A DNA stretch of 64,000 nucleotides from Sindora glabra (lineage: Eukaryota > Streptophyta > Magnoliopsida > Fabales > Fabaceae): contig CM035235.1 of the NCBI GenBank assembly GCA_020226215.1, forward strand, positions 1,687,151 to 1,751,150, in the 5' to 3' direction. Under the pieces are notes generated by a model. The model did no database searches. It was not told the DNA's origin and worked only from the letters and a program-made list of their open reading frames with translations. The translations under genes were made by a program, and so were the position numbers. Below are positions 35,428 through 50,800 of the stretch, one piece after another. Position 1 is the first letter of the stretch. Each line of letters begins with the position of its first letter.

Positions 35428-36680
35428 ATACTTCCATAAAATGACATTAAGACTTAAGTACGCATCCTATGAGTAATACTCTTAAACAACTAACAATTAC
35501 AATATGCATGTCCCCTCAGTGATATCATTTATCTATTGATATCTCTATTTTAAGTTTTTATCTTCAATTAGATACTACTCATGAATTGTTAATAGAATAC
35601 ATTTTCATCAATGCTCAAATTAGTCACTAAATGGTGTCATGCCAATGGCTATTATCAGTAAGTGTAAACAAGCTAGAAAATGAACCATGCACTAGCTAAA
35701 GTAAAGTATGTTATAGAAATTAAGCAAAACTTAAATGAAAATTGTTTAACTAGAGAAGATAGGTAGCTAAGACTTTAAAAATGATCTGAGACCACAATAT
35801 TGTGAGCAATGTTGCAATTTTAAATCAAATTGTATCTATGATTTTTTATATTTGTCTGTATCATAGCATGGTGGCGACCTCGAAAAGGAACATTGGAATT
35901 CGCACTATTGGATAAGGTTTGGAAAACATAATGGAGATTGAAGGTCAAAAGTGTGGGTGAAGGAATTGCAATAGGTTTTTATAAATTGCAACAACAAAGG
36001 CAATATTGTAAAATGCATAGGCTCGACCCATTTAACGACTGATTCCGTTTAATAGTTTTATCTATGATATGATTATAAATTCAAATTTATTTGGGCCATT
36101 TATGAATTCTAACACAATGATAGGCATTTCAGCCCATAGTGCTGGAAAAATGAGCTCATTTAAGCCCGCAACCAATTAGGAATTACTATTTAACAAATTG
36201 TATATTCTAGGAAAAATCAAATGACTGTTCAACAAAAATCTAGTTGAGGAAAAATTCAAAGTCAAATATAATTGGGAGTCATTTTAAGATGGGAGAAAAA
36301 TGTAAACTACCTTCTTAGTTTTAAAAGTTTTAAAAATCACTTTTTTAAATTTTATAAAATTTAGAATTAACAACTATTATTCATTTAATTAACTTTTTTA
36401 TTAACTTATTTTTATGAAAAATTTAATTAATAACTAAAATGTTATGGTATATTATTCTTTAGTTATTTTTTCATGCATAAATTTTATATTATATATTTAA
36501 AAAGTTAAATTATATATAGAGAATTTTAATTAAACAATTATATATAAGGTGCAAAATTATTATCCAAAAATTAAAATTTTATAATTTTAATTTTTGTCTA
36601 AAAATATCATTAAAAATATACAATTTAATACAATAATTAATTAAAATTTTTTACAATTTTTGGAGTAATTTTGATGTTTT
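34745..36680. repeat. Segmental duplicate, paralogue of 59937-61850
   Basis: Matches 59937-61850 along its length, for example 'atatatgcaagatctta', 'gatatcattta' and the terminal AT-rich part. No open frame with protein similarity is conserved between the two copies, so I take it as intergenic. Confidence 0.8.
35357..35424. repeat. (AT)34 microsatellite
   Basis: 68 bp of perfect AT repeat. The paralogous position near 60550 has only a few repeats followed by 'tctttatatttcc', so this copy has expanded. Confidence 0.97.
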
Positions 36681-38350
36681 TAAAGTTAAAGGGATAAATT
36701 CAATCATTTTAAAAACTAAGGGAGTAATTTGTATTTTTCTGAAACACTTTATGGTTTCTTGCCAATCCATTGAGCGCTTGTTAATTATAATTTCAATAAT
36801 AAAATTTAAAATATACAAATCTTGGATTATTAATCAAATCATATATTTTTATTATATTATACTATTTAATAATATATTTATTATTCTAATAAAAATATTA
36901 TTATCATTAATTATTTTTTCCTATTTTATTCCTAACCATACTAAATATAATTATAAAATCATCATTTAATTCTCGTTTCTTTTTCCAATTTAAAAAATAA
37001 AAATTAGGTTCTCGCACGAAATTTGTAGGGCCTTTTAGCATGAAATAATTAAATAACTTTATATATAATAATTAATTAAATCAAAGTTAAGTATGGCCTA
37101 ACCATCTCATCAGCCATTTATTGCTGGAAATGCGTGGATTGTAAAGTCAAGAAGTCAGGTTTTTGGACTGATTATGTGCCATTTTTCCCAGCACGTCAGT
37201 TGTTACGCAGCTTCCTTTTATTCCTTTCACATTTACTTTTGGGAAATATTCTCCTTTTTTTAAATTGGAAATACCCTTTACTTTAGGCAAACGTGTGATT
37301 AGTGGCAAGACTTTTCATTTAAACCACAGTGATTTTATCGTAATTTATCTACTTTTCATGTAATCTATATAAATAGACAGTTAAATTTAGTATTTATAGC
37401 CTTTAAATGCTTTTAATTAGGACCTTATACTTGAGAGTGCAAGTTAAGTCAAATTACTTGTGAATACTTGAAATTAATTTGCAAAAAGTTGGAGTCAAAT
37501 TTGACTTCAAAATTGTCAGATTTAATTAATATATAAACCGAGATTGATTTTTATATTATTTAATTTATACCTTTTGTAAATTTAAATAAATTTAATAATA
37601 AAATATAATATTTTTTTACTACACACTATATAAATAATACAGTACATGAAGGATTGAATCATATTAGTAATTTTTAAGATTTTAGAAGGAAATATGATTT
37701 TTTAATTGAAATAATTAGCTTTCGCTGATTATTTGCATATAAGAAACTAATTAAATCAAAGTTAAGATGGATAAACCAAAGAACAACCCCAAATTGCTTT
37801 ATGCAAACGTGTAATTGGTGGCAAGACTTTTTATTCAAACCACAGTGATTTTATTGTAATTTATCTACTTTTCATATAACCTATATAAACAAGCAGTTGA
37901 AATTAAGTAACTACAGCTTTTAAATGCTTTTAATTAGGATCTTATACTTAGGAGTGCAATATATATGAGTTAAACTTAATTTTTATATTGCTTTCATTTG
38001 AACTATTTGTGAATCTAAATGAATTTAATAATAGAAAATATATTTTTATTACTACAGAATATATGATATATAGTGCTTAAAAAATTGAATCACATAGTAA
38101 TTTTCAAGATTTCATGAAAAATATGATTCTTTGGTTAAAATAATTAACTTTCTCTAAGTGTACTTATTAGTATCATATGACAATTGTATAGATATCTTTG
38201 ATTAATTTGATGATAAAGAAAAATTGTACTAAAAAGTAAAATGGGATTAAAAAAAATCTAGTGCTTAGTTTATTTGTAAAAGACGAGATTTTATATATTC
38301 AAATTTAAACGAAATAATAAACTATTTGAATAAGATTGTATAAACTTACA
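36680..38350. repeat. Duplicated block with RLP promoter modules, paralogue of 3100-4970
   Basis: Contains a full promoter module at 37090-37340 and a partial one at 37790-37850, where the sequence skips part of the module present at 4200-4390. It ends abruptly at about 38350, where RLP-D begins inside exon 1. Confidence 0.75.
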
Positions 38351-38374
38351 TAAAAAAAGTTTTCAATTATACCG

Positions 38375-41300
38375 GGTGAGATGGCATGGACTGTTGTCAA
38401 TGGGATAGAGTTGAGTGCGACGCAACCACAAATCGAGTGGCTGTGCTCCAACTTGTAAACATCCTATGGGATTACTATTTTACGCTATCGTTTATTAAAA
38501 TATGGATAAAATATAATCCAAAAATTTGTCTTCTTCATTTTTTTTATGATCCAATATGGTATGACTAACCCTATCTTTGAAATCAATAACAATAAGATTT
38601 TATTTAAATTTCAGTTTAATTTTTTTAAATGATTTTTGAATTCAAGTTAAAAAATATTTTATTTAAATTTAATTGCATTAGCCATTTGAAACTTCAAATT
38701 ACATTTTTACTGCCATGAAATCCATCAAATTAATTTATCATGTATTTGACTAAAATTTGTTTAAAAGACCATATGACATGTGCCCTTGATTTTCGTTAAT
38801 TGATAATCTTATATGTTGTGTAAATATTATCCAGGCAACAAAAAGTTTCCGTTGGCCAGAAAACCTTGAAGAACCTTACTTGGAAGAAAATGACTTCGGG
38901 AATGATATTCTATCATCCTTCGCTCAGCTTCATCGTTTGAAATTAATTGATTTGAGTGCAAATCTTTTAGAAGGATCCCTATATATAAGTGGTTAGTACT
39001 GTTAACTTGTACCAATTCTATGTTGGTTTTATATTCCGTGAAACTATATATGACTCTATTTAATTTTGTATGTGAATAATCCTTGTATCACAGGGCTAAA
39101 TGCTTTGAGCAAACTGAAGGCCCTGAATATAAGTTATAACAAAATAACCGATTTAAGTGTTCGTGAAGGTAATTACACAAATTGCATGCATCATTCAATA
39201 ATTATATATGGTTGTGAACTTTTTGTAAGAAAAAATATTAATAATTCTTATCCACTTATAACATGATTAAGAATATGTCTATTTGTTCTGCACACAATAA
39301 AGGATTCTCATGGCCAACAAGTCTTGAAGATCTTCAGATTCGCGGAAATAATTTCAACAATCACATTGTATCATCCTTCATATCATCCCTCAATAATCTC
39401 CAAAATCTAAAATCACTTGACCTTAGTGACAACTATCTGGAAGGATTATTAGATATAAGTGGTAAGTACTATTAATTATTTTTATCTCAGGACCATTTCT
39501 TTTTAAGTCACAATTAACATATTTACTTTGTTATTATAGGTCTAGATGCTTTTAGCAAACTGAAGACCCTCATTATAGAAAGAACCAATGTCACCAATTT
39601 AAGCATCCCCGAAGGTAATTATACAAATTTCATGCATCCTTAAAAATAGATATAGCATTGAAAAAATTGTAATGAGATGCATATTTCACTTTTTAAATAA
39701 CTATAACATGGAAGGACATATATATAATTGGTCAGTACTTTGGTATGACAACTTTTACCTCTTAAAAGATTGAGTATTTTTATTATTAGATTGTATTCAA
39801 TGTATTAAAATTTATATTTTTAATTTTAATTATTTTGCTTTAAGATTCAAAAAATAGTAATGGAATAATAAAATACTTAATCTTTTAGAAGGTAGAGTTC
39901 CTTAAAATATTACTTCAATACTTTTTGTTCCAATTTTATATTATCAAATAATTCATTGCAAACAATTTTGTATTAGCCTTTGACGTTTGATTAAATAATA
40001 TTAGCAGGGATTACTACCATTTGCATCTTTTTGTGGTGGTTACCAATCTCCAATTTTTTTCATTTGGATGAAAAATTAGTTATTAATTTATTGATAATAA
40101 AATAATAAAATATATTAGATTAATTTTAATGAAAAATATTAATTTAAAATATTTAAGTTAATTTTGCTTATTTTCTCGCATCTCTATAATAAATAATTTA
40201 TTAATTGAAGTAGTTGTTAGTGATAATAATTTGATCATAATACATTTTATTAATTTATTATTTTTGAATTAGTAGTATAATTTTTTTCATTCAAATAAAA
40301 AATAATGAAAGATGTGGAGGTTAGCACTTTCTCTGTTCTGTTTTGCCCTGTGGTCGATTCTGTGCCATAGACACAATACTAGATGCTTTGAGCAATCATC
40401 AATGCTTCCAAGGAGCAACAAATCTGAGACCCCTAATGGTTATTGGTCAATTTTTAATTTATTCATACCTAGTTTCGAAATTATGTGACAGAATATTCAA
40501 AGTTGACAATCATATTTTCTATGGTTTTTTTGTGGAGTTATAGCTGGTTATTTATTTCTTGGATTGTCACTGCAAGGTTTATTTTATGTTGGTACCTAGT
40601 TTTGTATAGCTGGTTATCTATTAGAAGTTTGTCAATTAATTCTATATATAATTAAAAACATTAGAATGTGTTCTTTGATGACCACACTGTGCTCCCCTTG
40701 ACTCGGAAGAACAGAACAGCACAAAAGAAGTATGTGTGCTTACTTAGTATTTTATATCTATTTGATGCTTAAATTTTAAAATAATTTTGAATGATTTGAT
40801 AAGTTTATAAATTATTAGATTAAAATTATTTAATTATAAATATTTATTTTTAATATATATGATTAACAATTTTAATTTTATAATTTTTAGAATTAGTATG
40901 TCACCTAAATTTCGAAATTTTGAAAATATCATAGACTTTACCTGCACATTCACATTAGTGGCGAAGTCAGCATTTTATTTGTTGTTATTTGAAATCCTTA
41001 CCTGTGTATGGGGCAAATTGAATGTGTAGATGTATGTTTTAATATAAAATAAAGCATACCCAGTTTCGTGAAAAACATTAAAATTATGTAGTAAATTGGA
41101 AAAATATGTAATTTTTTATTATATATTAATACATTATTTTTTCTATTTTATAGTGTGATTTCTTCTATTTAATCTAAAGCACACAAGTTAAATTATTGAA
41201 TGCGACCAATTTCTTTTTCTAAAATAATAGAATACTCATAGTTTGAACTAATCAGAAAAAGACCCAGTTTTCTTAGTCAATATATCACAATTAATTAAAG

Positions 41301-44108
41301 ACAAAAATTGTAACATTTTTTGATAAATAATAAAAAAAACAATGGATTTTTGTTTAATATGTGTCATGTAATTATGAGAAACGTGAATATTCCGTCATGT
41401 AATTATTTTTTATAAATAATAAAAAAAAAGTTTATGTATTAAAGGACACCCAACGATTATTGGTCAAATTTTAATTTATTTGTAATTAATTTTGAAATTA
41501 TGTGACGGAATATTTAAAGTCAACAAGCATATGTATTTTCTTAGTGGTTAATTGGTAGAGCCGTTTGTGTAGCTGGTTATCTATTTTTTGGATTGTCACT
41601 ACGAGGTTTATTTTATGTCAATATGTAGTTATGTATATCGTTGCAAATTTTTTGTAAGAGAAACATTATTAATTCCTATCCACTTAGAACATGATTAAAA
41701 GTTTGTCTGTTTATTCTATATATAATAAAGGGTTCTTGTGGCCAGCAAGTCTCAGAGACCTTCAACTTAGTGGAAATAATTTCAGCAATGATATTGTATC
41801 ATCCCTCACTAATCTGAAGAATCTGAAATCACTTGACCTAAGTCATAACCATCTAGAAGGAATACTAGATATGAGTGGTAAGCATTGGTAATTATTCTTA
41901 TCTGGACCAGTTCTTTTCAACTCACAATTAACATATTTGGTTTGTTGCCACAGGTCTAAATACTTTTAGCAAATTGGAGAAGTTAGATTAAAGTTATAAT
42001 AATATTGTCAGTTTACGTGCCTACCAAGGTATCATACAAGTATAGCTTAGAATTAATCTAATTTCAAAATATATTAGAATTGTATTACTATGTAAGAATG
42101 CTATAAGGAGATGTATATATATTTGACATTAGTTGATCATCGTGCTTCATATTTAGTAAAATCAATTGCAATCTTCATTCTTTAATTCAATAAAATTCGA
42201 TTTTGTTATGTCTTCCAGGCATAAAAAATTCAAGTAGCATAAATGACCTCATTTTAGATGACAACAACATAGATGGGAGCATGTTGAGAAAGTCATTACA
42301 AGCATTTTCATTAGTTAGGCGGCTTTCCCTTCAAGCGAATAACTTTAATGGAACAATTGTTGCTGAAGGTAAGAATGACAATATTTCATTTTCCATGTCC
42401 AAAAAGAATTATAATTACTTTGAATGGTTTATAAGTTAGCTAGTTTTCTATGAAGATTTCTGTGACTTAGACAACCTAGAAGAGCTGGAATTATATAATT
42501 CTTCCAACATTGGAAGTGTGTTTTTCAAAAGCATCAAAGCATTGACTTCTTTGAAAATCTTGTCTATTTCTTACTATGCTATCAACGACACCCTTTCAAA
42601 TGTAGGTATGATAATACTTGCTATATTTCATGAACTTGATTCAATGGTAGATTTTTTTTTCATAAAGATTAACATTTTGTTAAAAAATAATTGTATTTTA
42701 GATTGGTATAAGCTTAAAAAGCTAGTGGAGCTATACCTTACTGATAATGAATTCCAGGGGCCACTTCCCTCATTGTTTAGTAACATGACGTCTCTGCAAA
42801 TATTGGACCTTTCCTACAATAATTTCATTGGGAATATAGCTTTCACCTTTGCAAGCCTTACATCACTTGAATATCTTAATTTTGAGGAAAACTATTTTGA
42901 GGCCCCTACATCATTCTCATCCTTGGCTAATCATTCTTACATTAAGTTTGTTTATGGACATGGAAACAAAGTCATACCTGACCTAGACTCTACCGCTCAG
43001 CCTTGGATTCCAAAATTCCAATTACAAAAGTTCTTTTTAGCTTTAACAATCGAGAGTGATTTTGTTCACTTTCTTCATTTTCTCCTTTACCAATATAATT
43101 TGTCTTCGTTAGAATTCACGAGTTGCAAATTTAAAGAAGAGCTTCCAAATTGTTTGCTTAAAAATAATACAAGAATGACAAATCTTGTTCTTAATAATTG
43201 TTCATTCACTGGTCATCTTCAATTGCCATCAGATTCCAACATTCAAGAAATCGATGTATCCAATAATTTCATTACAGGTATGATCATGAGCAACAACAAC
43301 AGTTTAATATCTCCAAAATTGCAAGATCTATCCATGTCCAAAAACAAAATCTTTGGCTCATCCATTCATACTTTGGATATAAGCAACAATAATTTTGGTG
43401 GAAAAATTCCAAAAGCCATAGTAAATTTAACACTTCTACTGGAACTTCGTATGGACAATAATCATTTTGAAAGTTCTATTCCAAGGGAATTTAATGAACT
43501 AAAAAATCTAGAATATCTTGACCTCTCTAGAAACAATTTGTCAGAGTCTATTCCATCATTTGTCAATACTTCCATGATGTATATCCATATGAGCAACAAT
43601 AGGTTCAAAAGCTTTTCAGGAAGAATGCTTGATGAAAAATCTTCATTGATACTATTAGATCTTAGTTATAATGAAATAACCAGCAATTTTCAAGATCTGA
43701 TAGGAAATTATAGTAAATTGATCATTCTTCTCTTGAAAGGTAACAACTTTTATGATCCAATACTAGAGCAATTATGCCAACTAGCTATTTTGACAATGGT
43801 TGATTTGTCTTATAACAATCTTTTTGGACCTATACCCAAGTGCTTAGGCAAAATTCATTTCAATACTAATTACATTGGATTAATCCCTGGGATATCATAT
43901 ATGTATAGTAGATTAAATGTGTTACGGCAACAAGAAGCACAATTCACCACGAAGATAAGAACCTACACATAAGAAGGGAAAGCTCTTGGCTACATGATTG
44001 GAATGGACTTGTCCCACAACAAATTAGATGGGAAGATTCCTTATGAACTTGGAAATTTGACCGAGATTAAGGTAATAAATATATCTCATAACTATCTGAC
44101 TAGAGAAA
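38375..44108 (+). pseudogene. RLP-D: LRR receptor-like pseudogene truncated at both ends
   Basis: Keeps part of exon 1 with the paired cysteines (38375-38485), then jumps into the following intron. Exon equivalents: 38835-38991 (1-bp frameshift), 39094-39168, 39303-39462, 39540-39614, 41731-41877, 41954-42028 (stop at 41989), 42219-42368, 42457-42606 and the last exon from 42702, with a stop at 43970. Similarity to RLP-A ends at 44108, inside the closing LRRs, so the C-terminal cap and membrane segment are absent. It retains the 75-bp LRR exon at 39540-39614 that RLP-A has lost. A further LRR remnant may lie near 40370-40440. The missing signal peptide, missing membrane anchor and stops make a working receptor impossible. 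Confidence 0.88.
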
Positions 44109-47100
44109 AACTTAAAGGAGCAAAACTCAAAATTTCAAAAGTTAGTTGCATCCTTGCCAAATGTTCAACATCAAAGTACATACCACTTTTCTAGTGCAAT
44201 GTTACAAAAATTTACTATTGTCCCAAGTTTTAGTTTGTTTGTCCATTATAATGTGGATAATATTCCTTGAGTGGTTTTTAAAGAGGAAAAAATTAATAGA
44301 TTTTGTTCTAGATGTTAATAAGTAGGGGACTTTAATTCCAATTGTTTCATACTCTATTGAAGGAAAGCCATTTTTGAAAATCTCTGTCACTGTCCATTTT
44401 AATTTCAAAATTTGAAAAAACCATTTTTTTGGTGGTAGTTTAGTTTGGCTTCCTTCATGTTGCTTGCAACCTAATCAAGCTACTTTCTTGCAAACTAGCA
44501 AAGCTCTGCTAGTTTTTTTTCCAAATTTTAATATTGTTTGGAAGAGCAAAGAGAATGCAACCTTATGTTTGTAATATGCATTAGAAGCTTCAAGATGGGA
44601 TGATGTAAGAACATATACAAGTATGTGTCAGTGAACATCAAATTTTAGAAGTGGATGGTATCACAATTTCCCACGCCAATATTTTATCGATTTCAATTCC
44701 TTGCTCATTAACAAATTTTATGAAGTTTTAGAAGATTTGCAATATCAACATTAAAATGTCTCATATTAGCTATAGAGGCTTTCAAATGTAGATATTTTCA
44801 TTAAAATATCGACACTTATCGGAGGAAGTAACAAAGTAATGTCATCAACTTAGACATGTTAAGTGTTCAACTCAATCTTAGAGTTTATATTTTAGTTTTA
44901 ACTAGTATCTTCTTAGTTGTTTGTGTTCTATAGGTTATGCTAGTCTTTTATGTTCCTTTGGTTGTCTTTAGGTATGTCATCTCTCTACTTTATTTATTAT
45001 TCTTTGTGAAACAAAAAAAATATTTTTTTCTATTTCATTCTTTATTTATTTAAATTTATTGAATTTCATCGTCCCTTACTAATTTTTTGGTGAATATTAA
45101 TTTTTCATTAGTAATTTGACTGATAAATTAAATAAATTTAAATATGTGATGAGCGTAATTAAAAGAAAATATGTATGAAGAATAAAATTGAACATATTTA
45201 AATAATGAGTGATAAATTGGTAAAAATTATTTTACAAATAATTTTTTTTTGTAATAATAGGAATAGTATTTTATGGTAAGTAAAGTTTTTAAAATAATAT
45301 TAAATATCACCATGCTATTAAACTAGCACCAACATTTTATAAATATTTAAATGGGATAAAAATAAATGTCTACTTTGAGAAAAACCACAGAAATGGGTGT
45401 CGAGGAACTAAGTCTATCAGACTCAAGCTGTGAGATTTTGTCCTCTTTTAAAATTTTTGATAACTTCTTTGATTTCACCAAATATGGAGTTGCTACTTGC
45501 TTCTTCCTTTTTACTTGGTTGGATAACCAACAACCCTTTGGCTGTGTTGCATCTTTTTACTGTATTAATTGTTATTTGTTTCCAACAGTAAAAGATACTG
45601 AGAATACCATATGGTGTGGACAAGGAGTGCTTTAGAGATTTTGTTCTCTATTTTTTAAAAATAAAAATATTGAAAATTTTGTTTTGCAACATGTTCCTAA
45701 ATTTTATTTTTAAAAATAATTTTTTTTAAACTTTTGTTTTAAAAATGAAAAAACAAGAATAAATTTTATATGTTTTTTAAACTTATTTTTTTTCTTGATA
45801 GCAGTTTTATAGTTAAATGAAATTTTTGCTTGCTTATTTTACTGAATATCCTCTATTCTTATTTTTTTTTTAAATTCAGAAACAATGTTTTTAAAGAAAT
45901 TTTAAAAATAGCTTCTGCAACCGCATCACGACAACTGATGTTTCTGCAGGTGCTTCACTGGTAAGTGTATGATACAAACTTACATGCGTAGATGCAATTG
46001 CTATTTTCTAATGTTGGAGAGCAACTTGCATTTCTTGTGTCTAGATCAGCTGTAGATAATATAGTAGATTAAATGTGTTATGGCAACAAGTAGCTGTACC
46101 TGATTCAGTTCTCATTTCTATTTGTTTCGGAGGAAACCATGTACGAATATAATTATAAAATATTAAAATTATAAAAAAATAATTTAGATACTTAATGTTA
46201 AAAATAAAGAATTCAATGAAAGAAAGAAAAAGTTATTTTTTTTAATTACAATCTATAGAAGTATATAATATCCTTATTTATATATGAGTAAAGAAGTTTT
46301 TCTATAAAAAATATCTGCCGAACAAAAAATAAAGCATTCTAATTTTCAACATTTCTTGTAGGCAAAGCAAAAAAGCTTCCGATAGCTCCTCTTTATAAGC
46401 AGTTTCTCATCCCAGAAACAAATATACTAACCATATTTTGTCAGTACGAGCTAAGTTGTGTAAAGATTCAATTTTACCTTTTCCTAGGAATTCTATTGAA
46501 TCACATGCTAAAAGAACATGAACGCTGATACGTGATACATTATCATGTCATTGTCTTCGGATCCCTTTCTGCCAAAAGCTTCCTGAGGAAAGAACCCTAA
46601 AAGACCTCATTTTCAGAACTTATGTACAAAGGGAATTCTAATAATATGAAGGAAAACCCATCACCTGAACTTACATCAAGCACTGCCTGTATGGTAAGGC
46701 AACTTCAGCAAGCCTGGAATTGCACATTCAAAATTGAGAAAAATGCAAACTACTGCCTTCAATTATGAAGTGATTGCATTTTATCTCCACAAACTATGGA
46801 AACTTCCAAATCGAAACTTTAAGTTATAACAAATTTACAACTAACATTTATTATTCATTTAATTAATTATTTTATTAAATTATATAATTTTTTATTAAAT
46901 TTTTACAAGAATCACATTATTATACATTATTTTATTACATCATTTTTTCAATAATTTTAAAATACATTTTTAATTATTTAATTAAATTTTTTATATTTAA
47001 TTTAATTTTTATTAATTATAAAATATAGAGATTATGTGCAAAAAATATTGTAGTAAGTTAACATACAATAATAATATGATTCTTATTTAAGAATTTATTG

Positions 47101-47860
47101 AAAAAATTTATATATATAATTTAATAAAATAATTAATTAAGTAGGTAACGGATGTTAATTATAAGTTTTATATAGTTAAATAATTTGATTTGCAAATTTT
47201 CAAAGTTAATGGGAAGTAAAATACAATTAACAGGGATATTTTGTTTTTTTTTTATTGATGAAAAACGAGATAGTGCCACCTGCTTTTACGTTCCCCTTTT
47301 TGGTATCACATCATTATCTACGTAGAACTTAATGGATGGCAACCCCTTCTTTTTTCTAAAGGAGATAAAGCCAATGAGTGCTTTATAGATTGAAATCAGT
47401 ACAATGCTTTTGATTTAGAAAAGTTAATTCTTGGTCTAGCTATCAGAAAAATGAGATAATAGAGGAAGAGGTGAATAGACATAACATATTTTATAATCAC
47501 GACGGAATGTTGTATTTCTTTTTCATGAATTGGATGGATGAGTTTATGTTTTTAATAGGATTTATTTCCAGTAATTCTTTTAAATTACTTTCACAATTCA
47601 CACCGCTTTAGCATTTGTAGGGTCTAGCGAATTCAACATTTATGTGGGCAGAAAGGAAGATAAAAACTTTCCTCCAGCCATGAAGATAAAAAATTTCAAA
47701 GATTCAACTTCATGTAATCTCAGGACATTGAATATGTAGTGAATGGAATTAAAATAATATTCTCTCTTAATTGAAGAAAACTTAATCTCACCATCGAGAC
47801 TTTGGTCCATCCATCCAACCAGGAACTGCAGAAAGGTAGGCAACCATTATTCTTATTATA
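44109..47860. other. Spacer with no recognised gene
   Basis: After the RLP-D break the sequence is unlike the rest of the window. Short frames exist (for example 45366-45635, +, 89 codons) but have no recognisable domain and lie among T/A homopolymers. A 30-bp fragment at 46060-46089 matches 43905-43934 of RLP-D with one mismatch. 46540-46740 is less AT-rich and may be old genic sequence, but I cannot name it. Confidence 0.45.
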
Positions 47861-50800
47861 TTTATTATTTTCATTTTTTAGGAAGACATTAATCCATTCA
47901 ACCTTTCCATGACAATTCTGTGTAGAATGCGCTCGCGCCGGAAGCTGTTTCTACAATATTACGGTCTACCCACCTGCAAATTTTGGAGACCCAGGAGGCA
48001 CCCAATAAGTTTGAATGATAGCATGCAACAGGTGGCATAAGAATCGCAGTTGATGAGCATGTTGCACTCATTCCGGCGGTACGAAAGTTCTTTCTGAATC
48101 CCACAGCACTCTTATGAGGCCAAACTCCATTTCAGCCTCTGCAAATGAGTTGCCAGTTGCTTCAGGCGGGTAGGGCAGTGCCGTCCCCTTGTTAGCCACG
48201 TTAAGTTCAAAAAAATCCACGACACAAGTCCTTGACTTCTCCAAGCTCTCTCCTTGCCATTTACCATGCACCCGAAACACCATACCCTTGCCAATCTTCT
48301 CTCCTTGTCCGCCCAGTAGTGTCACCTTCTGACCTGCTTGCGAGGAACAGATTCTGGAGGACCATGATTGATGCATTCAGCAAGTGAAGGCTTGGGATCA
48401 TCACCACAAGCAATTATTGGCAGGTTCTGAGAATCTTTTCTTGCATTTGACACGTCCTTTGGACTGTTAGGTAAGTCATAGGATCTAGTTACTGGCCCTT
48501 GTTGCTTGTTTGGGACTGGAGCAAAACATGATTTTATAACAAATTAAAGCAGCTCAAGATTCATTTTAATATCTATAATAAGCACGGGCAATTACCAAAA
48601 TTCGAGTATTCCTCAATAAATATTTCATAAAAAAATTACACTAGGTTACTGCTCTGTTGCATAACAATACCATGCGACATAGCTTAGATGCTAGTTTCCT
48701 AATACTGTACATTGAAAAGGAACAAGAGAAAGTAGATTTACACCCAGTTAAAGCCTTGGCTTTACATATGAAATAGACCATATTCATTATAATTTGGTGC
48801 AAATAGCTTTAGGATGAAACATAATGCTATATGACTTGATTCCTGATGTTTTCCTACGTCATCCTACATAGGGAAAAGGTAATGTCATTAGATATGAATT
48901 TACATACACGTTGCCTTTAGCATTGGTTTTATTGTTTCTTCTTTGGAAAGGAGAGAATGGGATATGATATTGGTAGCTAAACTTATCTCATCCCAATCCA
49001 CCCAACAAATTGTAAGTTTTAGTCATCCTACAAACTAAAAAGAACACAAAAATGAAAAGGACTAATCAAAGTAATAATAAGGCTACCTAAAAAAGAAGGT
49101 ATACTCACTAATTTTTAAGTTGCAAAGACGTAACCTCAGAACCCTGAAAAAGCTTTCCTAGCTATCTCCTATAAAACTGTAGCTTTTATTTTTTTTTCCA
49201 AAGTGTGTCAGGAGCGACTAATATAAATTGAAATTACCCACTTGTTGGCAATTTAAAATTTCAGTCTTAATCGTTTCTTTGTGAGTTCTCTATGCTTTGA
49301 AAGATCTCAAAATTTCAACATCTTCCACAATGTCACCCAATATCTTGAACCAATGATCTCATGATTGTATGCTTATAATTTATAAATAAAACACTTGGTC
49401 CACTATGTCACTACTTCATAATGAAATTAGTTTCCAAGGGATGCTCTCATCATGTCAATGTCATCCCCAAAAATGATTTTCTTTTAAAAGAACAAAACAC
49501 TTATCGAATAAATTGCCACTTTAATGCTCATGTATGAAGCTTGACATAATTGATTAATACATAATTTATCATTAAGATTACTTTTCAAACATAGTAAGAC
49601 CAAAGTTAACGGTAAAAAGGGAACTCGGATAGCGAAAGATAACTTTAGAAGTTGTAAATCTTCCATACTTAGATACATTGGAATCAAATACTTTGCATGT
49701 CTTAACAATGAGTCCGCACAGGATAGTTATATGTAAGAATTCAACAAAACATTTATGATGATTCCATAATATGAAGAAAGAATAATCATTATCCAGGTTT
49801 TTGCAAGCAGTGGCAGCTTTTTGAGCATCAAAAGTAAAAGAAAACTTAGGCAGCAAGTAAGACAGATCCATTTGCAAGCACTCCATGACTTTGAGAAGGA
49901 AAAGATTTCTCTCCTATTCTGGAGATAAAAAATTTAAAGAATTAAGAAAATTAGGGAGCGAGGTGTTTGTAGCCGTAAAACTATCAAAGTGACTTGAAAC
50001 TTTGCAGAAACATAGGCAAAAAATCAACCTTTACATATGTTAGGAACAAAACAGTGAAGATTTGCAATGACTTTGACAAATGATGATGACCTTTGATGTG
50101 CATAAGAAGCCTGACCCATGCTGTTAGGAATTAGGTTCAATTCCAAAGTTTTCACATTGAGGGAATCCATCAATGAGGTAGTTTCCAAAACCCACCTTGC
50201 CACTGTGAATATATCATATTCAAGAGTTGCACCGACCTCCTTTTTTAGGAAATTAGATGAACACCAACAAGCAATAAAATCTCTATGAGAGAAAGAAAGT
50301 ATTGTCACCAGAGTCTGAAACCACACGCAAAACAAATAGTCATCCACATAAACTAAAGGATATACCGAGAATGCAATGACTACAAGTACATGTTAATCAG
50401 AAAAATAAGAGATATACTTGAAAATTCTTTCATTTATTATGAATGAAAATTTTCATGTTAGGAACTCAAAAACAAACAAGCATATAAAACTATAACAGTC
50501 GTGCATCAGGAGTGAAGTTGGCAATACTGAAGCAACATTTATTTCCAATAATGATAGCTTACAAAGCAGGTTGTAATGTAAGATCGAAGGTTTGAATCAT
50601 CAGAGAGGATGTCAACTAGACGCATGGCATTGAGTTGTAAAAGATCCACTGGGTAACTTCTGCCACTTGTGAGATGCCCAGGAACTTTGCCAAGAGAAGT
50701 CTTCAATAGGCCAAGAACCTATATCATGAGAATGAGGATGATATTAAAAGGAATAGCTTGATAATAAAAACAAAGCATGCTTAAAGCTTGGGCCTAGAAA

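Noticed and set aside
38375..44108. A working receptor at RLP-D
   Set aside because: No signal peptide, no membrane segment, a frameshift in the 38835 exon and stops at 41989 and 43970.
45366..45635. 89-codon plus-strand frame
   Set aside because: No recognised domain and no supporting context.
48068..48376. Plant transposase C-terminal region on the minus strand
   Set aside because: The order GQGEKIGKG, then a VVD strand, then RVLWDS, together with exons further right, fits the NDX C-terminus much better.
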